A stretch of 11,320 bases of DNA from Methanospirillum hungatei (GTDB lineage: Archaea > Halobacteriota > Methanomicrobia > Methanomicrobiales > Methanospirillaceae): positions 1 through 11,320 of the forward strand of contig NZ_JAIWNS010000096.1 of the NCBI RefSeq assembly GCF_020216685.1. Reading direction: 5' to 3'. Under the pieces are notes generated by a model, which was not told the origin of the DNA, searched no databases, and worked only from the letters and a program-made list of their open reading frames with translations. Shown here one piece after another: positions 7,554-11,320 of the stretch (the first letter of the stretch is position 1; each line of letters begins with the position of its first letter). The position numbers were made by a program, and so were the translations under genes.

Positions 7554-8316
7554 GAGTAAAGGTATTATTTTAATCTGGGTTTTCATTCTCATTGCAGCTA
7601 TTGCTCTGTGTGGATGTACTGATGTACCGACAGGAAACCGGTATGATGGGATGTCATTGCAGGAGATCCGATCTGTTGCTATCAGTCCAGGATATGATTC
7701 GGTCTTTCGCGGAATAGAGCAGTACAGGGGTAAGGTCATTCACATAACCGGTCAGGTCATACAGGCACAGTCTGATGGTGAGGGGTATGTTCTTCGGGTG
7801 GCGACTATTCCAACATATTTCGGACTGTATACCGACGGTGTTTACTGGGTAAATTACGATGGTTCTCAAGGCCGGGTGAGGGAGTCTGATCTCGTTGATA
7901 TGTATGGAGAAGTGATCGGGCTTCGAACATATGAGACCGTTTTAGGCAGTTCTATGACTATCCCCGAACTTCGGTCATTGCATCTCTCATCCAGAGCAAA
8001 ACCGACCCCGACTCCGACGTTGAATCCAGACGATTACCTCATTCTGAAAATGGATTCTCTTCGCGATGAAGGTGATTATGTCAAGCATAATGTAGCACGG
8101 GGAACGATTCAGAATACGGCAAAAGCAAATCTGGCCTATGGGTCTGTTCAGGTGTCGTTCTATGAAAGCGAGAATGGACCGGTTATTGCTACCTCCTCGG
8201 ATCATGTCTCAAATCTTGGTCCTGGTGAGATATTTGAGTATAAAGTGGTGAATTATAAAGATGCAGAACGGGTCTCGTATGCACGTGCAAAGATTGTAAA
8301 TGCCAGGTTTGATTGA
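7552..8316 (+). CDS. Predicted lipoprotein with OB-fold-like and FxLYD-like domains, inside the cas locus
   Basis: I chose ATG 7552 (254 residues) because GGTGA at 7542-7546 is well placed; a GTG at 7540 would add four residues. The N-terminus is one lysine, a hydrophobic stretch (IILIWVFILIAAIAL) and a lipobox-like LCGC with C22, so the protein is probably exported and lipid-anchored on the outer face of the membrane. Residues ~55-145 (YRGKVIHITGQVIQ through DMYGEVIGLRTYETVLGSS and MTIPELR) resemble the OB-fold module of many bacterial and archaeal lipoproteins. A Thr-Pro linker (KPTPTPTLNP, about residue 150) leads to a C-terminal FxLYD-like domain (GTIQNTAKANLAYGSVQVSFY; LGPGEIFEYKV). Neither domain is a known Cas component. 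The stop is 18 bases before cas4, so it is probably co-transcribed with the adaptation genes. It could be a passenger gene or a membrane-linked accessory; the sequence does not decide. Confidence 0.8.
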   Translation: MSKGIILIWVFILIAAIALCGCTDVPTGNRYDGMSLQEIRSVAISPGYDSVFRGIEQYRGKVIHITGQVIQAQSDGEGYVLRVATIPTYFGLYTDGVYWVNYDGSQGRVRESDLVDMYGEVIGLRTYETVLGSSMTIPELRSLHLSSRAKPTPTPTLNPDDYLILKMDSLRDEGDYVKHNVARGTIQNTAKANLAYGSVQVSFYESENGPVIATSSDHVSNLGPGEIFEYKVVNYKDAERVSYARAKIVNARFD

Positions 8317-8325
8317 ATCCTGAAA

Positions 8326-8330
8326 GGAGA
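8326..8330 (+). promoter_or_regulatory. Ribosome binding site of cas4
   Basis: GGAGA four bases before ATG 8335 decides that start over the in-frame ATG at 8344. It also overlaps an out-of-frame ATG at 8331 that opens no long reading frame. Confidence 0.6.
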
Positions 8331-8334
8331 ATGC

Positions 8335-8916
8335 ATGGTACTTATGGCCCGGTGGATTGATGACATGATCAATGTGTCTGATATCAACCAATTTTTATAC
8401 TGCCCGAGGAGGCTTTTTTACCTGCAGTTTTACCAGACGCAAGGAGTTAATGAGTTCCTTGTTGATGGGAGGAGAAAGCATCAGAGACAGGGGAGGAGAG
8501 GAGGTTATGTATTTGAACTCTATCTCAGTTCTGAGCGTCTTGGATTGCATGGTAAAATTGATCTCATCGATGAGTCTGATGGGATGAAACCTATTGAACG
8601 AAAGCGCGGGGACAGGTATTTTGAGAATGATGTTATCCAGTTATGTGCATATGGGCTGCTTCTTGAGGAGTATCTTGGGAAACCTGTTGATACCGGGATT
8701 TTGTATTTATTTGGTACGAACCGGAGGGCCGAGATTGCTCTGACTGATTCAATAAAACAGAAGACTATCAGTGTCATTGAGGATATCAGGTCAATGACCC
8801 CTGATTCAATCCCTGGGTTTATTGATAATCCGAAAAAATGTACTAAATGTAGTGTACAACTCTATTGTCTGCCGTATGAATCTCATGTTCTTGAAGGAGG
8901 GGAAGATGAATATTGA
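8335..8916 (+). CDS. cas4: Cas4, RecB-like Fe-S exonuclease of spacer acquisition
   Basis: The 193-residue protein has the full Cas4 signature. C23 (FLYCPRRLFY) near the N-terminus and C169-x2-C172-x5-C178 near the C-terminus form the four-cysteine Fe-S cluster site. The RecB-family nuclease residues are H49 (DGRRKH), D76 (HGKIDLI), E88-x-K90 (PIERK) and the QLCAYGLLLE motif with Q102 and Y106. Cas4 trims prespacers and helps select those with a correct PAM, working with Cas1-Cas2. All key residues are present, so it is probably active. The gene follows the lipoprotein gene by 18 bases and overlaps the cas1 start by 11 bases, which fits the known Cas4-Cas1 physical association. Confidence 0.95.
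   Translation: MVLMARWIDDMINVSDINQFLYCPRRLFYLQFYQTQGVNEFLVDGRRKHQRQGRRGGYVFELYLSSERLGLHGKIDLIDESDGMKPIERKRGDRYFENDVIQLCAYGLLLEEYLGKPVDTGILYLFGTNRRAEIALTDSIKQKTISVIEDIRSMTPDSIPGFIDNPKKCTKCSVQLYCLPYESHVLEGGEDEY
8894..8900 (+). promoter_or_regulatory. Strong ribosome binding site of cas1
   Basis: AAGGAGG, within the end of cas4, stands five bases before ATG 8906. It is the strongest Shine-Dalgarno match in the window and decides the cas1 start, although conserved Cas1 similarity begins only about 28 residues further on. Confidence 0.75.
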
Positions 8917-9949
8917 GAATGAGGTCCATATAGAGAATGCTTCTGAATCAAAACGAGAACCCAAACCTCCTGAAGGGCTTTTGGAAGATGATACAATTTA
9001 TATAACTACCCCCTATGGGAAGATATCTCTGGATGGAGGAAGGATTCAGGTTAAGGATTCTGATGGAGAGATTGTGGCCTCATTTCCTTTGGAAAAAGTG
9101 TGCACAATGAATGTTTTTGGTTCTGCCAGTGTATCTACTCCTCTTCTTAAGCACTGTTCTGACAAAGAAGTTGTGATCAATTATTTTACCAATTTTGGCA
9201 AGTATTTCGGTTCATTTGTCCCTTCCAGGAATACCATTGCTCTCGTGAGGAGACATCAGGCAGGGATTACAAAAGAGAAGTCTCTTGCTATCTGTCGTGA
9301 GATTATTCATGCCAAATTACAGAATTCATGTGTTTTTCTTGCAAGGAAGAGGGTTGAAGTTCCTTCTTTGCTGAAAGAATTACGGGACAGATCCCTCCAT
9401 GCGGTTTCTGTTGATTCTCTTCGGGGGATTGAAGGAGAGGCTGCAAGTATCTATTTTCCGATGCTCTCTTCGAGCCTTCCCGATGAGTGGAGATCTGATA
9501 AACGGACAAGAAGGCCTCCCCGTGATGAACTGAATGCTCTGCTCTCTCTTACGTATACGATGGTGAATACTGAGGTTATCAGTGCTCTTCGTCAGTACAA
9601 TCTTGATCCTTTTATAGGGGTTATGCATGTTGACCGGCATGGAAAGCCAGCATTAGCACTTGATCTTCTTGAAGAGTTCAGACCGGTTTTTTGCGATGCG
9701 TTTGTTGCACGGCTGATTAATAAACGGATGATTACAAAGGATGACTTTACCCAAGGGTCGCGTCTGAATGATACGGCTTTTAAGAAATATCTGGGGTTTT
9801 ATCATGATTTCATGGAGGAGTCATTAAAGCATCCTCGTTTTAAGTATTCTGTCTCAAGAAAGAAGGCTATTCAAATTCAGGCAATTATTTTCCGAAAAGC
9901 AATTTGTGGTGAGCTGAAAGGGTATTACCCGTTTATTTATGCCAGGTGA
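8906..9949 (+). CDS. cas1: Cas1 integrase
   Basis: Cas1 is the catalytic subunit of the Cas1-Cas2 complex that inserts new spacers at the leader end of the array. With the start at ATG 8906 it has 347 residues. The metal-binding residues are present: E176 in SLRGIEGEAA, H241 in GVMHVDRHGKPALALD, and D253 in ALDLLEEFRP. The N-terminal beta domain begins at about residue 29 (DTIYITTPYGKISLDGG), and the C-terminal helical domain covers the rest, including LNALLSLTYTMVNTEV. The first ~28 residues are charged and proline-containing (SKREPKPPEG) and look like an extension relative to ordinary Cas1. A TTG start near codon 26 would remove it but lacks a convincing ribosome site. The stop TGA (9947-9949) is four bases before the preferred cas2 start. 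Confidence 0.96.
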   Translation: MNIENEVHIENASESKREPKPPEGLLEDDTIYITTPYGKISLDGGRIQVKDSDGEIVASFPLEKVCTMNVFGSASVSTPLLKHCSDKEVVINYFTNFGKYFGSFVPSRNTIALVRRHQAGITKEKSLAICREIIHAKLQNSCVFLARKRVEVPSLLKELRDRSLHAVSVDSLRGIEGEAASIYFPMLSSSLPDEWRSDKRTRRPPRDELNALLSLTYTMVNTEVISALRQYNLDPFIGVMHVDRHGKPALALDLLEEFRPVFCDAFVARLINKRMITKDDFTQGSRLNDTAFKKYLGFYHDFMEESLKHPRFKYSVSRKKAIQIQAIIFRKAICGELKGYYPFIYAR

Positions 9950-9953
9950 TTGC

Positions 9954-10223
9954 ATGGTTCGGTTGGTTATTACCTATGATATCAGGAAGGATAAGATTAG
10001 AAATAAGTTATTTCGCCTTTTAGAGAAGTATGGAGCATGGAAACAGTATAGTGTGTTTGAGCTTGAGATAAATCCGGTCCACAAGGTTGAGCTTTTTCAT
10101 AGTATTGCCGATCTTATTGAAGATACTGACAGAGTCAGGATATACGATTTATGTGAACGATGTCAGGGAAAGATTACAGAGTTAGGAGAAGTATCTCCTG
10201 ATAAGATGCAGGTTGTGATATGA
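9954..10223 (+). CDS. cas2: Cas2, structural partner of Cas1
   Basis: The 89-residue protein has the Cas2 ferredoxin-like pattern. The first strand is MVRLVITYDI with the conserved aspartate D9, followed by a helix (RNKLFRLLEKYG), then WKQYSVFELEI, a second helix (KVELFHSIADLI) and a strand VRIYDLCERC. The length is usual for the family. I prefer ATG 9954 because AGGTGA (9944-9949) lies four bases upstream and the family normally starts just before the first strand. An ATG at 9939, inside cas1, would add MPGDC. Cas2 dimers bridge two Cas1 dimers in the integration complex. It is the last cas gene before the leader, in the common cas4-cas1-cas2 order. Confidence 0.95.
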   Translation: MVRLVITYDIRKDKIRNKLFRLLEKYGAWKQYSVFELEINPVHKVELFHSIADLIEDTDRVRIYDLCERCQGKITELGEVSPDKMQVVI

Positions 10224-10266
10224 TCTCTTTCTTTTCATGACAGGATATAAGGTGATGGGATGATAA

Positions 10267-10279
10267 TGATCCATGATCA
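10267..10279. repeat. Short palindrome in the leader
   Basis: TGATC and GATCA flank the three bases CAT, giving a 13-base near-palindrome about 60 bases before the first repeat. It could be a binding site for a regulator or an integration-guiding element, or it could be chance in an AT-rich stretch rich in GAT triplets. Confidence 0.3.
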
Positions 10280-10310
10280 ACTCCTCTTTTTTCCAGAACG
10301 ATAAGGAGTT
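10279..10310. repeat. 7-base inverted repeat in the leader
   Basis: AACTCCT (10279-10285) and AGGAGTT (10304-10310) are exact reverse complements separated by 18 bases. The right arm overlaps the purine-rich BRE-like bases and the first two bases of the TATA-like element, so it may be an operator. Alternatively it could form an RNA stem with T6 in the loop. Confidence 0.4.
10287..10292 (+). terminator. Oligo-T run downstream of cas2
   Basis: Six T residues about 65 bases after the cas2 stop could end the cas transcript before the array promoter. The run is short and lies in the loop of the inverted repeat; evidence is weak. Confidence 0.3.
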
Positions 10311-10320
10311 ATATGATAAA
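10303..10320 (+). promoter_or_regulatory. Putative archaeal BRE/TATA promoter of the CRISPR array
   Basis: The purine-rich AAGGAG (10303-10308) followed by TTATATGATAAA (10309-10320) resembles an archaeal BRE plus TATA box. The TATA centre is about 28 bases before the first repeat, so transcription would start at or just before 10341. No competing TATA-like element lies nearer the array. Confidence 0.45.
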
Positions 10321-10340
10321 AACAGACAAATATTGTGGCG

Positions 10341-11320
10341 GTCACAACGGAAAAGAAAACCCGATAGGGATTGAAATCCTCATTGTATGCTCCGAGAAGT
10401 CTGGATCTGAGGGTCACAACGGAAAAGAAAACCCGATAGGGATTGAAATTTGAGTGCCCTGAGTTCTGCGAGAGTTGACAAACTGGTCACAACGGAAAAG
10501 AAAACCCGATAGGGATTGAAATGCAGGTGCCATAGGAGACATATTCGGGCTTATTGGGTCACAACGGAAAAGAAAACCCGATAGGGATTGAAATTATGAT
10601 CCTGATGGGTCCGAGGATGGTGGTCAGGAACGTCACAACGGAAAAGAAAACCCGATAGGGATTGAAATCAAACCAGATTGGCAGCACCTGGACCGAATCC
10701 AAAGTCACAACGGAAAAGAAAACCCGATAGGGATTGAAATATTTTGGAACCGCAAAAACCCCAGCATTTGGGTGTCGTCACAACGGAAAAGAAAACCCGA
10801 TAGGGATTGAAATACAAATACCATGCGTAGTCATACCCTGTCAAAACGGTCACAACGGAAAAGAAAACCCGATAGGGATTGAAATTTATGCCGGGTTTCA
10901 TGCGGCGCTGAACACAGTCTCGTCACAACGGAAAAGAAAACCCGATAGGGATTGAAATTCGAGTATCTCAACACCGACCAGAACTACTTTTCAGGTCACA
11001 ACGGAAAAGAAAACCCGATAGGGATTGAAATTCATACGGCTGGTATATCGCAAACCGACCATTACGACGTCACAACGGAAAAGAAAACCCGATAGGGATT
11101 GAAATCATGGCTGAATAGGAAGAGTCGTTCACAACTCTTGCAAGTCACAACGGAAAAGAAAACCCGATAGGGATTGAAATTGATGCGATTGATGAGGTTG
11201 ATTTTCCGTTCAGAGAGTCACAACGGAAAAGAAAACCCGATAGGGATTGAAATTTTGGAGTGAAACGATGACAGAACTCTACCAATACGTCACAACGGAA
11301 AAGAAAACCCGATAGGGATT
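10341..11320 (+). CRISPR. CRISPR array: 37-base repeats, 13 spacers of 35-38 bases, continuing past the window
   Basis: Thirteen complete, identical repeats start at 10341, 10413, 10486, 10558, 10632, 10704, 10777, 10849, 10922, 10995, 11069, 11144 and 11217. A fourteenth starts at 11289 and is cut after 32 bases by the window end. The repeat begins GTCACAACGG and ends GATTGAAAT. CCC-GATA-GGG (repeat positions 20-29) forms a three-pair stem-loop, so Cas6 cleavage after it would leave the eight-base handle ATTGAAAT. Spacer lengths in order are 35, 36, 35, 37, 35, 36, 35, 36, 36, 37, 38, 36 and 35. No two spacers are alike, and I found no spacer matching the cas genes by eye. No repeat variation is seen, as expected in the leader-proximal part of an active array; the distal end is outside the window. 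Confidence 0.99.

Larger units (their letters stand above)
10224..10340 (+). promoter_or_regulatory. CRISPR leader
   Basis: This 117-base AT-rich, non-coding stretch lies between the cas2 stop and the first repeat, in the position of a leader. It contains a pyrimidine-rich start (10223-10237), a 13-base near-palindrome, a run of six T, a 7-base inverted repeat and a TATA-like element. Leaders carry the promoter of the array and direct Cas1-Cas2 to the first repeat. The adaptation genes lie directly upstream, so the leader-proximal spacer at 10378 is expected to be the newest. Confidence 0.75.

Noticed and set aside
8822..8905. Cas1 start 28 codons upstream, inside cas4
   Set aside because: The AAGGAGG at 8894-8900 points to ATG 8906, and the upstream residues do not resemble Cas1 and would overlap cas4 by about 95 bases.
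10378..10412. Spacer 1 begins CCTCA and ends TGAGG, an inverted pair
   Set aside because: A five-base match at the ends of one spacer is within chance, and no other spacer shows it.
10668..10955. Open frames on both strands inside the array, with a recurring NPYRVFFSVVT or GKENPIGIE string
   Set aside because: They are translations of the CRISPR repeats and change with each spacer; no ribosome site.
10973..11061. Shared octamer ACCGACCA in spacers 9 and 10
   Set aside because: Eight bases shared between 36-37-base spacers is weak and the flanks differ; no sign of a duplicated source.

Overview
The window carries most of a type I-D CRISPR-Cas locus, every gene on the + strand, most probably from a methanogenic euryarchaeon. 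A Methanospirillum-like or other Methanomicrobiales genome is my best guess. It rests on the I-D gene set, moderate GC content, Shine-Dalgarno-led operonic genes, an archaeal-looking TATA/BRE element before the array, and a lipoprotein with a Thr-Pro linker of a kind common in these archaea. The genus is inference.

Layout. Positions 1-387 hold the 3' end of cas6, the crRNA-processing endonuclease. Then come cas10d/csc3 (377-3619, large subunit with the HD nuclease), csc2 (3622-4629, Cas7-like backbone), csc1 (4647-5381, Cas5-like) and cas3' (5378-7456, helicase without HD). Gene spacing is from an 11-base overlap to a 17-base gap, so this looks like one effector operon. An in-frame Shine-Dalgarno plus ATG inside cas10d (3161/3173) would produce a separate 148-residue small subunit, Cas11d.

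A 95-base gap (7457-7551) follows cas3'. It holds an oligo-T run, a 24-base degenerate copy of the 3' part of the CRISPR repeat, and a small hairpin followed by an exact copy of the repeat's last nine bases. A predicted lipoprotein gene (7552-8316; OB-fold-like domain plus FxLYD-like domain) follows and is not a known Cas protein. It leads into the adaptation module cas4 (8335-8916), cas1 (8906-9949) and cas2 (9954-10223).

A 117-base leader (10224-10340) precedes a CRISPR array of 37-base identical repeats (10341 to the window end): 13 complete repeats, one cut by the window edge, and 13 spacers of 35-38 bases.

How the parts work together, from known I-D biology: Cas1-Cas2 with Cas4 insert new spacers at the leader end. 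Cas6 cuts the array transcript to crRNAs with the 5' handle AUUGAAAU. Csc1, Csc2, Cas10d and Cas11d assemble on the crRNA. Cas3' unwinds the target and the HD domain of Cas10d cuts it.

The parts not explained by the textbook system are the lipoprotein between effector and adaptation modules, the solitary repeat-like element just ahead of it (a possible crRNA-like regulator), and the altered gene order, with cas6 first and cas3' last among the effector genes.
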